Source: Owenia fusiformis (lineage: Eukaryota; Annelida; Polychaeta; Sabellida; Oweniidae). Taken from it: a stretch of DNA of 64,000 nt. The notes under the pieces are model-generated. The model worked only from the letters and a program-made list of their open reading frames with translations. It made no database searches and had not been told where the DNA came from. The stretch covers positions 54,021,885-54,085,884 of the forward strand of contig CAIIXF020000001.1 of NCBI GenBank assembly GCA_903813345.2. The letters run 5' to 3'. Positions 1-13,392 of the stretch are shown in pieces. Within the stretch, counting starts at the first letter, position 1; every line of letters starts with the position of its first letter. A program made the translations under genes and the position numbers.

Positions 1-160
1 ATCCAGGAACATGTTAAGACCTAAATTAAAGCAGTTAAGTTTGATAGGTCCAAGTTTAAATAGTACCATGACAATACTCATGAGGCACAGCATTTAAAAC
101 ATAACATTAAAACATACTCATGAGGCACAGCATTTAAAACATATTAAGTGATTTCCTTAC

Positions 161-3100
161 CTTTCCCCAAGACTCTGGATGTTGAGGAGATGAGATGAAG
201 AATGGCTCTCTGATACCAGGATCATAAAAGTTGGTACGTCCTGTGGGGAATGGAATCCCATTATCTGATGTGTACATTACAAGAGTGTCCTTGTCATGTC
301 CTGCTGCAGCTAACTCATCCAGTATCAGACCCACTCCTAGAGTAGCAATGTCAACAATCAACATGTATGACATGTATGAGAGAGAGGACTTCAATCTAAG
401 GGAAATCATACAGTCTTACACAACGATGAAAATCATTTTTGAATTGTGTTAACAAAGAAATACAGTATCATCAATGAATCAGGACTTTTCTGCTTCTTAA
501 ATCTCTAATAACTTCTGATATGGGTTATGACACCCATTCGCCTAGATTGAATGCGCTGGCGCTCAAGCCCTCTCGATAAACTGACAACCCCGAAAAAAGT
601 TGTTTTTTAGTCAATCTGACTAGACATGCTAGAGGGTGTGGGTGTTAAGGCTTGAACACACCAGAGGAAGCACAATGGACATTTTCTACACAAACACACA
701 AATTGTTCATTTAAAAAGAATTTTCTAACCTTGATCCAATCTACTTATTGTTGCATACTGGGCTGCAATGTCCTCTCTTGCAGCAGGGGTGTCCTGGATG
801 AAGTATGGGACCACTACCTCCTCTGGTTTATAATACCTTGGGGTCCAATCATCAATTTTCCCCATACCTGGGTCACCATTTCCAAACTTTTCACAGAAGG
901 TGCCATACTGTGGCTGTGTATGGCCGCATCTGTGGGGGTCGTGAAAACCAATGTATAGGAAGAAAGGGCTGGAGGTATAATATTAGCAGATTTACAATTT
1001 GCTGAACGGTAGAATGCTACAAATGGTTTTAATCAGATATTTTCATAAAGGCAAAACAATGAAAAACAAAAGACAAAAGAATTCATAATTTTATAACTGG
1101 ATTTATTTCTTTTACAAAATTCCTTAAAATAACAGGTGTTTTTGGGTAAAAAACTGGCATTTTTTGGGAAAAAAACATGCATTTTTCTCCTATTGCCTAC
1201 TGGCAATGAGGCTCAATAACTCATTTTATTCTGAACCAAGATTAAAAAAATAAAATAGTACAGTAAAACCGTTATAGGTGGCAGGAATTGGCTACAATTA
1301 TTCACTTCAAAGGGGTTCCACTTAATACAGGTTTTTAATCATAATGGCTTACCTAGATTTATTATGATTCAGAAATTCTCTGACCAAGTGCTTTATAAGA
1401 GTGATGTTTCTCCCAACTTGAAGTATTTTATTATTCTCCTCTGTATGTGCGAAGTCAAATGGATAGACAGCTTCTGGACCAACATGCTTTTTTCCAATTA
1501 TACCTTAATCAGAGATAATGTATAGAATTGGATTATTATTAGTAATTTGGAATTACATACATAGATCAGGAAACAAAAAATAAAGGGCAACATTTGTAAT
1601 ATCTATTAACTGAAATACACATACGAGGGGTGATTCAAAAGTAATGAACAAATTTTTATAGGCATATTAAACATTACCCAATCAGTGCAATTTTTTCAAA
1701 GACAATATTTTTCAATTATCTACTAGATATCAAGTTCTTATTTAAATGCATTTAATATTGTTTCAGCTATGCATAACCATGGTAACTAGAGTAAGCATAG
1801 GCGGAATCCATTTTTGAATTGTAATTGAATATTTTTGTCATTTCTTTTTGATTTCATGTGAATGACTCAACACACTTGTTGGGTCTATAAAATGCTAATG
1901 CAATTGTCAAGGAAGACTCAAGTTTCCATATATATGCAGGTGAGTTCTAAATTGAGCAGCAAATTGTGCTGTATCAATGCGATGATATTTTATAGAATAG
2001 TGAGTTCAAGAGAGTCAGACTCCACAATTCACAATGTGTTCTTTACAACAGATTAAAGTTAAACAAAGAATTGTTGGTTATATTATATAATAGTATAGTA
2101 TAATTGATAGCAACTGGAGACACAAGGAAAATCAAAGACACACATGAGACAAGGCCTTGTCAAGGCAAGCCATTGAGAGATAGTACAAGCACAGTGGTGA
2201 TAAAAGGAAATTCACAAAAGCCTGGCCACCCTGATAACAATATGTAACAATGTTATCTTTGATTCCCATTTTACAATTTATTAGATGGCACCTTTGAAGT
2301 CTTTTTTCTGTCTGTTATCAAAACAAAAATAGTCTTAAAGATCTTGTTAGCTTGTGGTACATGTACTGTATATTCTAGTTCCATCATCCGCATGCATATG
2401 GCCCCAAATCAAAATGGGCAAATTGATGTACCATTGTAATTTTTGAGCCTGTAACTCCCACCATTTTGCCTGCCGATACAGTAATTTGTTCCTATATATA
2501 TCTTTTATTGATTCTCTGATGTCATGACAATGGCATATTAGTCACAAACATGGTCCCTACCTGTCCTTATGCCATTCTGCTGTAGAATCATTGGTAGACT
2601 GCGGACTCCATCAAATGAGTTGAAATGGTGAACATCATGATGTAGACCATACATTCCATTCTGATGTATGGGCAGACCACTCATAATAACAGACCTATGT
2701 AAAAACAAAGAACATGATTAAAGTTAATCTTTCCTGCTTAGAGGTTTTCTCAAGGTATACATACTTAATTCTACATCTAAAATTAAGTTAACGAAATGTT
2801 GTTATGATACCAATTTGTTCAAGAACAAACACGTATTTGAGGAAATATCACAATAATTTTTTACTGAAACAAGATCTTTTATAGTACTAAACCACCACTC
2901 TCTCTCCGAAATTTATTATTAAATTAAAGTGATACTAAAGTGATACTTCATTCTACATCCAAAATACAGTCCAAAAGAATGTTAAATGATACCAATTTGT
3001 TCAAGAACAAACATTATCTTTAGATAAAATATTACAAAGACATTTTTACTCCTTTCAGTTCAAAAATAGTATTTTACCCTGTTAGCACTCTCTTCTAAAT

Positions 3101-6100
3101 TAAGGTGATATCATAAGTATATTGAGTTTAATGGGAATATGAGATAGGCCCCTACATATATGTCACCCTCTAAAAGGGATCAGTATTTAACTATGAAAAG
3201 CATCACCTAATTATACTAATGGCAACTTACAGCGTATTACATTCTTCAATTTGTTTCTCATTAACCACAGCCAATTCATTAACAATACATGTACGAGGGA
3301 TTCTTCAGCTACAATAATGAGCTTCACTCAAGGGTATCTCCTACTGCGATTGCCGTTTTTATTGTAATATAAGGTAATTCTTCTCATAGTGTCTATATTC
3401 TTGTTGTGAAGCTCTTTCAATTAATTAATATCATCTACACACTGTCAATATTATTATTTACTTAGTATTTGTTTAGTATTATATCAATATATTTCGGGAA
3501 TAATATAAATACTGATGATGATAAATATTTTATAAAAAAATCAATAAGAACTTTATGGCAGAGCTTATTGAAATAATTTTGTAACTTAAATATTTAGGAA
3601 TGCAGGGACAAACAATTAGAAAAGACATCCAACCAGGCAAACCTACATGTAATAATAGAAGTGACGTGCGTTGTTTTCAGTATTTCATCCTTTCAGTATA
3701 ATGATGTCCATAGCAAAAACAATAATTATACAGTTCAGAATTACTCCAAAAGGCTTTTCAAAAATCCTTTTAACTGCATGCAAAAAACTTATATCTGAAG
3801 AAATCATCAATTTTCTCTAAAAGGATAATAATAGTATGATTTTGAAGAATGATGGTTAGATGCGGCATTCATTTAGCTGATAGCAATATAATAAGAACTG
3901 TTTACTTTTTAGCAATACTTTATGTCCTTGAGTTAGTAACGCCAAATGGCATGGACTCAATTATATTCAATTATGTGCACTACAGTACTAACATAATTGA
4001 AGTGATGACTTATCATCATGACAATGCATGATCATCCTATGAAAATAGCAAAAATATGTTGTACATGTACTTCTAATATCTCTGTAGTCATCTTCTCAAC
4101 AACTCCTATGGTTTATCGTTATATACCTAGAGTCGAATAAATTAACGATTAAGGAACAATTTGTATATAATTTCATATCAAAATGTTCAATTTTTGTTGT
4201 TTCAAACATTTTGATTTCTATGTTGGAGTATAGAAAAGTAGGGGATTAAGAGGATGTCTTATCTGCAAAAATTGAATGACAGAATTCTTCACTGGATAAC
4301 ACCTATACACACTTGAACAGTAGTAATGTAGTTATTTTTAAAAACATGATCAAAGTCATTTCTGTGTGCTACATCAGTAATGCCCAGACACACCACATCC
4401 CACATTGTGCCTTTCAAATACAATCTATTTCTATAAATATTATTTCATACAAGTAAATTGCTTGTTATTTCTTCATTCCAAATGTTTCAGATTCTCTTAA
4501 AGTAAAAGCCTAGGGGTAAAAGTGGCACTGATTACAAACCTTCGCAGTTTGATACATACGTTTTTCCACTTACTGTTCTAACACTACATAATTATAGCCA
4601 GGTATCAAAGCAACAATATGCATTTAAATAAACACAATATGATAATATAATTTATATTCAGATTACGAACCCTGAAACTTATTGATTAGCATTCTATACT
4701 CTGAGAACAATTTTGATATTCAAAGGCAGATGGCAGTGCGTGTTAAGATCCTCAATTCTGATTGGGTATTCAGCAGTATTTTTAGGCTGTTCTGATTGGA
4801 TCATGGGTCGAGTATGAAAACATTCCAAAATGAAGGACCCACAATCCTGTGCTCACACAGTTTGGAACCTTCAGAGGAATTTATATCCTGACTTTCAAAC
4901 AAAAATATTGATTTGGATTTGTAGTCTCAAACTTTGAGAAACTTAGATAGCATAGTTGTGTGACCTAGTTTGATGACCATTGACCTTGAAAATTGTAATT
5001 ATTCAGAGCTCAGTAAGGTCTTTTGTGATTAAGCTGACCAAAATTTACATCCAAAAATCAATTTGAAAAATCAACTTTTTGACCTTTCGAAGGTCACTGA
5101 AGGTCAAGTAAAGGTCAAATCCTAAAACTAATGTCAGATTTGAACTCCTGGCAACTTGTAGATGATTTTCCAAAAAGAATTTGGTCAAATTGAAGCAAGT
5201 TGAAAAATAACTTATTTTTACTGTTTTTTGACGACTCAAATATCTCAAAAACGGTAAAAATTTGATGCTGACATATATTGAGAAATATGTAGGGAATGCT
5301 TAAATCTATTAATGATGTAATTTATTGCAGGAAATGATCAAGTATAAGGCAAACTTTAAGAATCTTGTCAATCACAAAACCTGCCATTGACTTTATACAT
5401 GAGAAATTTTCCTGAAAATGAATGTCCTACTTTTTTTCAAATTTTATAGAGTAAACACCAAAAACCGTAATTCCAAGAGCTTTGAAATCTTCAGAGGACA
5501 TAAGTTGCATATACACCAACTACTAAAAGTTATTTGAAAGTTCGACTTCAACAAAGTATCTAGTATTTACAGAAAATTTGACTTTTTGACGTCAAAATTG
5601 GCAATTTCTCGGAAACCGGGCGAACTTGGGAAATGGCGATGATAGGTCAAATAGGCATTATGGATATGCATAAAATGAATGTGGATATGACTCAATCCGA
5701 ATAGCAGTTTTAATTTGTGCGGCCAATGTTGACGGACGGACGGACGGACGGACAGAGGGACCAACGGATGGACGGACGGACGCCTGGTCAATCCCATAGG
5801 CTCACTGTGTGAGCCAAAAAGTAGCTAGGTGAGTAAAATCTTGCAAAGGGCTACAAGTTCAATATTAATTTGCAAATCTGATAGAGATGTAATTTGGTTG
5901 ATAAACATGAAACCTCTAGGCTTGTTTATTGATGTATTATACTCAAGACCACTGTAGTGTGGAACGTAATTGAAAAGCTGTTTGATAAAGTGAAGCAGGA
6001 GCTGAATAGTCAAAAATTTGAATGCTCTGATACAGCTGAGCAATGAAAGATGGAAAACCAGACCTCAATAAAGATTCAATCAGCTAATTGTTTTTTTTTT

Positions 6101-9100
6101 CGAATTGCAAAAGGTTACTGAACTACATAACAAACGACTTGTCTATCACTAATTTCGATTTCATCAAATGGAAAACAATTACTGATGATTTCCTATACCA
6201 TATCAAATACTTCTTCAGATGTAGCAAACACTGTTGGTCCAAACAGACATATTCCAAATTGAAAATATGTACAGTAAAATCTGTGTAAATTGACCAAACA
6301 TGTTCCTTTAAGACAGGTGTTCCTTACAGAGAGGGCTCACAATCATGTTACTCAATAGAAACTACATATTCTTTATTGAGACATGTTCAAATGAATAGGT
6401 TTTACTGTATATAACTGTTTTACCTGCTGGGTGAACAGCTACTAACTGATGTAAATGCATTGGTGAAGACAGTGCTTCTCTCAGCAAGTTTATTCAGGTT
6501 CTCTGTCCTACATACTGTATTGTTGTAGACTTGTGTTTCAAACCCAGCATCATCGGCTGAAATAAACAATGATAAACTTGCATTAAGTCCTAGCCTTGTA
6601 CCGCCCTCTACATGTATTTCTTAACTCAACCAAAGAGGGGGGGGGGAGTGTCGATGCAGTGCTTTTCCTGGTGGAGATAAACTTAATCTTAATGAAGATG
6701 ATTGGATATGTTTATTTCGTAATTATGGACAATTTATTTCGGGAATGTGGACAACCATTCAGTCATTCTTTACATAGCACTATTAACCACCGACATTTAC
6801 AACTTGATGATGATTACTTACATGACGAGTATTACACCTATAATTGTTCAGAACCCCCTGCAATCTTATTCACTGGACTGAAGGAGTAGGTGGACAAATT
6901 GGAAAATTAGATCTAGTATTTCTCGTGTCTCCCATCACAACAAAGAGTTTACCACTACATGTAACTGGTTTTGAACATGTCCAATCTTCAAAATATAAAC
7001 TTTACTCTGTACATCATGGGCATTTGTACAATTAGACGGGACTACCCTGCCTCTAGTGATTTTGACTCTCGAGTTTTGACCCTACACTAGAGATTGGGAT
7101 GGCCCTATGCTAAATTGACCAAATCTCAGAAAAACAAAAATGTTGAACCTAGCACTACTTCGTCAAGATTTCTCATCACCTAAGAAATAACCTTGAAACC
7201 CAGAGTGACGAGGTAATCTTTCACAATTTCTTTCATTAAAATTGCTCTAATTTGAACAATTTTCAACAAATGTGCACAAAATATGTAGAGATGATCTCTG
7301 CGAACTAATTTTACTAAATTGAGCATTGCAAGTTATATATCTACAGGGTGCTTCATATGTATGCAACCCCTCTAAACTCATACTTGTAGCATTGCCACCC
7401 GATCATGTTATATGTCAATTTGTTCTTCATGAAAAATCACATAAGATTGCAAAGTTTCACAAGGCATTCACATGACAAAATGTCACCACCTAGTCCTCAC
7501 AATCTGACAATATTATTAGTTCAATCTAAGTTGGATTTGAATTTCTGAGAAACTGTAGATAATTTTGCAAAAATGGTCAATTAAGGTAAGTTGAAAAAAT
7601 ACCTTTTTTACCTTGAGAAGGTAATGAAAGGTCAAATCTTAAATCTAAAAATCAGATTTGAATTTCTGAGAACTTGTAGATGATTATGAAAAAGATTGGT
7701 CAATTTGAAGCAAGTTGAAAAAAGACCTTTTTGACTTTTTTGACCTTTAGAAGGTCATTGAAGGCCAAATCTGAAAGCTAAAGTCAGATTTGAGATCCTG
7801 AGAATTTGTAGGTGATTGTGAAAAAAATTGGTCAATTTGAAGCAAGTTTAAAAAGACTCTTTTGACCCTGGCAAGGTCATTTAGGGTCATTTTGAAGCAA
7901 GTTGAAAAATGACCTTTTTGCTATTGAGAAGGTAAAATCTCAAAGCTTAATTGAGGTTCTGAGAACTTTTAGATGATTTTGGAAAAAAATCTGACCCTGA
8001 GAAGATCATTAAGGGTCAAATCTCCAATCTAAAGTCATAATTGAACTTCTGCAAACTTGTAGATAATTTTGGAAAAACTTGGTCAATTCGAAGGAAGTTG
8101 AAAAAGACCTGTTTGACCTTTTTTGATATCGAGAAGGTCAAATCTCAAAGCTAAAGTCAGACCTGAGCTTCTGAGAACTTGTAGGTTCATTGAAGGTCAA
8201 ATCTCAAATTGATTTGAACTTCTGAGAACTTGTAGACGATTTTGAAAAAAACTTGGTAAATTTAAAGCAAGTTGAAAAAAGACCTTATGAACTCTTGAAA
8301 AGGTCACTAAAATGTCAAACCTCAAATATAAAGTCAGATTTAAATTGACATGAGTTTCTTACTGCATTTGGATCCAATTTCAAGAATCTGCCTACTGACA
8401 ACAGTGCTGACAGTAAATAATAAAGGTTGGGTTTTCAGACTAAACAGAGTGCTCCTACCAAAATGGATTAGCCTTTATACCACTGAAAACAAAAGTTTTG
8501 ATATTATAGGTAAAAAGTTCTCTTAAATTTCGAAGTGATTTTACCCGTTAATTCTGTCACTAGTCTGCCATTTTTGCGGGAGTTACACTAAAACACAAAC
8601 TCCATGGAACGAAACGAAATCACTAGAAAAAAACATAGCACACATTGTGCGCATGCATGGTTAAGTTAAAACCAATCAGATTCTTTGATGCACATGAATT
8701 ATTTGCTTCTGAGCACCTTCCATTAAAATCTAACCACAATAAATAAACCTGGTGGAGATTACCCTTACTTCATTTTTTGCGAAATTATATGACAAAGGCA
8801 TTATGCACACGCTGGTTTGAAGCCTTGGAGACACTCATTTTGGTAAATATGATTTAGGGTGTATACTTTTCTGCAGTTTGGGGGAGTTTGGGACATTAAA
8901 TGTTCGAATTCAAGATGATATGCCAACTATACAACTTATCAATTAATTTGTATCGGCATTGTAGGCGAATAGGCACACATTTAACTTCAAAAAATAAGTC
9001 ATGTAAATATGAGTAAGTAGAACTTTATCTAAAAATTGATTTTTAGCATAACCAGAGGTTGGATTTTGGATCTTATGATTTTCGTGAGAGTTTTGGTTCA

Positions 9101-9487
9101 ACTTTTTTGACTGACACAGGACATACTGGGGTATGATGGCACATGGGCTTTCAACTAGAGTTGAAAGCCCATGGATGGTATGATAGCAAAACATGTCCAC
9201 AAATCCCAGTTTTCTTTGAAAAACAAATCATTTAGATGGGAATACATTAACGCATGTTATAGCATTTGGATGTGCTAGGCCGAAACTGAAAAATATTTTA
9301 GGCAAAGGCCGGAAAGGGTGTTTTTTTAAACATTTTCTATTTTAGATTAGTGTTTCAAACAGAGGATGCGGATTACTATATGCTATTACTCACCTATTAT
9401 GACCAGCACATTTTTAACAGGTTTCCTACAAAGAGTCAGATTAATATAATGATAAACTAATAAAACAACAAAAAAACAAGATTTCAT
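161..9487 (-). CDS. SGSH: N-sulfoglucosamine sulfohydrolase (heparan N-sulfatase), 5' six exons, partial
   Basis: Lysosomal enzyme that removes N-sulfate from glucosamine during heparan sulfate breakdown. Exons on the minus strand: 9487-9394, 6556-6424, 2694-2561, 1503-1353, 968-730 and 336-161. All have GT-AG borders, and the phases (1,2,1,2,1,0) join without a break into 309 codons; the last 190 or so residues of a ~500-residue family lie beyond base 1. The ATG at 9487 opens a signal peptide ([14 protein letters not shown]...) ending [18 protein letters not shown], the counterpart of the human LC-RARPRNALLLLADD start. The sulfatase signature CSPSR is split by the exon 2/3 border; its Cys, about residue 72, is the one converted to formylglycine. 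Metal/active-site blocks [27 protein letters not shown] and [14 protein letters not shown] are present. Orthology is clear from near colinearity with human SGSH. No inactivating change seen. Confidence 0.95.
969..2560. other. SGSH introns between exons 3 and 5, with transposon remnants
   Basis: Intronic sequence around the exon at 1353-1503. At 1260 a TACAGTAAAACC motif resembles a pogo/Tc1-type terminal repeat, and at about 1622 GAGGGGTGATTCAAAAG resembles a mariner terminal repeat. No matching opposite ends or transposase could be found. The short open frames here are not supported as genes. Confidence 0.4.
5040..5830. repeat. Dispersed repeat with (GACG)n tract and GTGAGCC hairpin
   Basis: Starts with phrases such as TTTTTGACCTTTCGAAGGTCA and AAGGTCAAATC that recur many times at 7480-8360. 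It ends with a GACG-rich tract (about 5732-5782) and a perfect 7-bp hairpin GGCTCAC-tgt-GTGAGCC at 5799-5815. The same pairing of a GCTCAC/GTGAGC hairpin with a GTCC/GACG tract occurs inverted at 12531, so this is a repeat family. Confidence 0.6.
6270..6409. mobile_element. Small Tc1/pogo-type MITE
   Basis: 140-bp segment bounded by TACAGTAAAATCT and, inverted, AGGTTTTACTGTA. TA dinucleotides lie at both ends, as expected for TA target-site duplication by the Tc1/mariner superfamily. No coding capacity. Lies in SGSH intron 1/2 close to exon 2. Confidence 0.55.
7480..8360. repeat. Degenerate tandem repeat rich in AAGGTCA
   Basis: Five to six diverged units of roughly 130-160 bp. Each carries the successive phrases GAACTTGTAGATGATTTTG, TTGGTCAATTTGAAGCAAG, TTGAAAAAGACC and GAAGGTCAAATCTCAAA. 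Related phrases occur at 5040-5240. No reading frame persists. Confidence 0.75.
9142..9173. repeat. Short hairpin repeat, CATGGGCTTTCAA family
   Basis: Perfect 15-bp stem, CATGGGCTTTCAACT at 9142-9156 and AGTTGAAAGCCCATG at 9159-9173, with a 2-base loop. Relatives with the same stem sequence are at 52729, 56906 and 59963. Confidence 0.7.
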
Positions 9488-10019
9488 TTCGAAAATTGAT
9501 AGCACCGGATGTTGATGATACGACGAAAGAACGAACGCATTCAAGATACAATATAACTTCAGTTCGTACTTTTAACCATACTCAACAGCATGTAATTTGG
9601 TCGGCGGTAGATAGCACAGTTTGAGATTTCACATTTCTTTTATTTTTGTTTGGTGCAGTGTTGTATCTATCAACAATTAGACTGGTAAAAGGAATTCGAA
9701 GGCTCTTTCTAGTATTTTAACACACACCGTGTCTCGAGTGATCGGGCTGATATCATTTCTTATCCATGTCTATTTTCTAAACTCAGTGCAAGAGGAGGGA
9801 AAGCCCCAGAGTTTAAAGATGACAGACATAATCACAATAAAGATTTACATTCTAAGCGTATCATCTTTGAACCCTGGTTTTTCTCCCCCTCAAACTCAGT
9901 GCATAGTTTGTTGAGGAAATCTAAAGATTTTTTCTCCAATGTGTGCATTTCTTTAAATAAGGTCTCAGTCGAATCAAATCATTAGTCTAATACACACAAA
10001 TACTGTGTTAGCTGGTACT

Positions 10020-10110
10020 GGTAGTATTTCCAAGTAGGAGTCGAACCAACGACCTCTTGCTATTCAGCCCTGTATAAGGACAAGTGCGGTTTACACGCTA
10101 CAATATACTG
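10020..10110 (-). repeat. tRNA-like sequence, probable SINE head or tRNA pseudogene
   Basis: On the minus strand a perfect RNA polymerase III B box GGTTCGACTCC (10037-10047) follows GAGGTCGTT. Upstream is an A-box-like GTAGCGTGTAAACCGC and a CCGCACTTGTCC stretch. The 5' acceptor stem does not pair cleanly, so a functional tRNA is unlikely; a tRNA-derived SINE head is the better reading. Confidence 0.4.
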
Positions 10111-12530
10111 GATTCAAAATTCTAAGATGATTTTGACAAAGCCTCCAAGCGGCAATACGTACATTAACTTGATATCATTCATCTCTCTCAAATTGGCAAA
10201 ACTCCACATGGCTTCTTGGACACCCTGTAACATAGTCTAATATTCAGTTTATTTTGTCAAACTTTTTAAAGAGATCCACTAAAAGAAAAAAATATTTTTT
10301 AAGTGAATAATTATTGACTAAAGCCACGTTACATGTAAATAGTGCACAATAATTTTTTTCAAGCGAATTATATTTATCTGAAAAATCCTCCGTTCTTGGA
10401 CACCCCATAATATTCGGTCTATTTTATCGACCGTAAAAGAGATTCACAAAAGCCATGTAAATACACAAAAACGATTCTTTTCAAGTGAATTATATTAGAA
10501 ATCTAAAGTTAATTAATAATTTCCAAATGGCTGCAGAACATTCATTGAACATTAGACACGGTGCCTTACCCAAACGCTCCTACATGCACGACGGAGCATT
10601 TCATTTCTGAATTTAAACGGCGCCCGCTCCGGAGTAAGAAAATTTGCGGGCGGAAATGATCAGCCGTCCAACGATTTCGCCGATAATGGGAATGAGAGGT
10701 ATTTGTTACTTATTTCGTGTATACCATTCGATGGGTGTGATATTCATGTTGAACGTGGCAGTGGTTGAAGCAATTTGGAAGAGCTGTACGAAGCAGTGTA
10801 GTTATCAAAATCCATATGTATTTGTCATTCTACCGTACAAAACCCCTTTTGTCGAGATGATTAGTTGAGTCAGGATTGGAGCATCAAAGTATATTTTGGT
10901 CAAATTTGAAAGCTTCAATACACCATACATTATCGTGCTTGTGATTTGATGACCGAAAATCCAGTTTTAAAAATGATGACATTCTCTTATTCAAGAAATG
11001 CTGCAATCGGGACGGTTAACACAGTAAAACGGAAACGCTGCGGTAGTCAAGATCTGTTTAGGAAATTATATAGTTTGACTTTCTTTTTCAGGAAGAGAAA
11101 GAGAAAATCCATTCTATCCCTTGGGATCGAAAGAAAAAATATTAATTTACATAAAAGTTTTTTGTTTGTTTTTTGTCAATAGTTTTATGCGTTAGCACAC
11201 GAATCTTGTTGCACGTGAAGCACCACCAGGTTGGGCCATTTCAATTCGCCTAACAAGTACAACACGTTTTTGAGATATAGGTTCGATTTCGAACATTTCT
11301 CTAAGAATCCGTAAATAATATCAAAACAAAATGATTAGAGCGTTTCTAAAATTGTTTCCAAAATCGACGGAGCGTTTCGAGGAAAACAAGCGGATGATAT
11401 GTAAGAGAAACGAGTGAAACAATACTTATGGTCATGTGGGAAATTCATTAGCCGCCATTTTATTTCGCTCCGCAGCGCTTTCGCGTAAATGAAACGCTTC
11501 ATCGTGCATGAGGAGCGTTTGGGTTAGACACCGTAACGGTAATATGACGACATTACAGCCTCTGTAAGAATATTGACATCTAATCGGAGAATAGAAATCA
11601 ATTACCAAAATAGACTTTATTAATAGACTTAAAGACACGACTTAGGCCCTGTCAAAATGCACGTTTTGTCGCTTATATCACAAAATTAAAAAGAATTGAA
11701 ATCAAAAGTAATACAGCTTGAAGTAACTCGGTAAATTAAAATCGGTGATATCATACTAGTTATTGGGATGACTTGTTGAGCCGTGAGATCATTTTAACAT
11801 ATTTTTTTAGTCTTAAATAAAATAGGTTTTACATAATCGCCCATGGGCTTAAAATACATCTATTTATCCAATAGTTATCCAATCATGTTAAGTTTGTTCG
11901 GCTAGACATGGTATAAATACATGTTCAATGAGCGAGGCGAAACGAAAGCCTAAAACATTGAAAAGTTCCCCAATACAAAGGACAATTCGACATTTAAGAA
12001 AAGCTACGATTGAAAAATAAGTCTAATCTATGAGTCAAAATCACCTTTGTGTAATCAAAACACCATTTGTTTCCCCAGGGTGTTTAAAATAACAACAAGT
12101 TATACATTATTTTGCGTTGTACCTAGTTGTGCCTAAACATTGGACAGCGCGAATCTATATTTCTAAATAGGAATACATTTTTTATAATTAAGTAGTGATT
12201 CTTGTTACCCAAAGGCTACACTTTCGTTACATGTTGGAGCACGTAAGACAAAATAATGCAGGATAAATAAAACTGCTCTGGGCATCATTGTCGGAATTTG
12301 TCGGAGAGATGGCGGTGTGCCGTGTCCATGCTTTCCATTTTATATTTCTATGTCATGACAGGGAAGTCAAGCTACACGTACTTGTACGAGGACTTGTAGG
12401 ACACCTATAAGGATCATCTCGATGAGTCTTCATTATTAAATTAAAAAGTAATAATTAAATTACTTGTGTATCCAGATGGCGTTTAAGCAGCATATAATGA
12501 ATGATCAACAGCCAAAATGTCAAACCTTTT

Positions 12531-13392
12531 TAGCTCACATGGTGAGCTATTGCACTCACTCACTCACTCACTCACTCACTTGTCCGTCTGTCTGTCCGTC
12601 TGCTTTTATATCTAATGTGGATTTTTATCTAACCAATCATGACTTAAATATTAATATGGGTATTTCCTATAATTAATATATACTGGATTTTAACTTACCA
12701 AATATGACTTCAATATTAATATGGGTTTAAACCTATAATAAATCAAATACTGGATATGACAAATAAATAAAATCAATTATAATCTACATACATGATGTAG
12801 ATATCCAAATGTTGGTCTGAATTTATCTTTGTGGAAAGATTGTATGCTTCAGTTGCTCTTTAACAAAACACGTGAGACAGTGTATCTATATATTACAAGA
12901 TGTCCGTCTGTTAACAATTGGCCAGTTTTAAAACCTCTGTCAACAGGATTTCCGTTTTAAGTTATTTTTGTTCAACATCAATATAGAAAAAACCTTGACT
13001 CCTGGTTCAAAAGCTCCCCTATTTTCAAAATGGCCTCCATTTTTGTCTCGCGAAATTCACCTTTGGACCATTTGCTTTAAAATCTGTGTGGATAGGATTC
13101 CCGTTTTAAGTTATATTCGTTCAATACAGAAAACTCCCTTATGACTCCTGGTTCAAAAGCTCGCCTATTTTCAAAATGGTCGCCATTTTTGTCTTGCGAA
13201 ATTCACTTGTGGCCCCTTTTCTAACTTTACAAATAATTTCAGCTGTCCTGCATTGTAAAAAGTCATGTCACTGTAAAGAGTAGTTGTATGAAATAATTTT
13301 GTTACATAAAATCGGCAAAAATTACATCCATTTTTTTTATTTTCTGCCATTTTAGCCATCATTCACTTTTGAGCAACACCATGTGAGCCCAG
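12531..13392. repeat. Dispersed repeat with TAGCTCAC hairpin and (TCAC)n tract
   Basis: Opens with an 8-bp-stem hairpin TAGCTCAC-atg-GTGAGCTA (12531-12549), then a CTCA tetranucleotide run and GTCCGTCTG tract. It closes near 13378-13391 with CACCATGTGAGCC, part of the same motif. Inside are two diverged direct copies of about 135 bp (from about 12940 and about 13080), each with GACTCCTGGTTCAAAAGCTC and TTTTCAAAATGG. Same family as 5040-5830. Confidence 0.6.

Larger units (their letters stand above)
2695..6423. other. SGSH intron 2, 3.7 kb, mostly non-coding
   Basis: AT-rich intron between exons 3 and 2 of SGSH. About 3240-5040 shows nothing recognisable. The right half holds a dispersed repeat with a GACG tract (5040-5830) and a small MITE (6270-6409). 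Confidence 0.6.
6557..9393. other. SGSH intron 1, 2.8 kb
   Basis: Between the signal-peptide exon and exon 2. About 6600-7470 shows nothing recognisable apart from a poly-G run near 6638. The rest holds the GGTCA-rich tandem repeats (7480-8360) and a short hairpin repeat (9142-9173). Confidence 0.6.

Noticed and set aside
9394-9425. A 32-bp SGSH microexon (acceptor-like TTTGTAG before 9425)
   Set aside because: The frame runs open through it to an ATG at 9487 that encodes a good signal peptide, so a single first exon is simpler.
10020-10110. Functional tRNA gene
   Set aside because: The B box is perfect, but the acceptor and D arms do not fold acceptably; kept only as a tRNA-like repeat.
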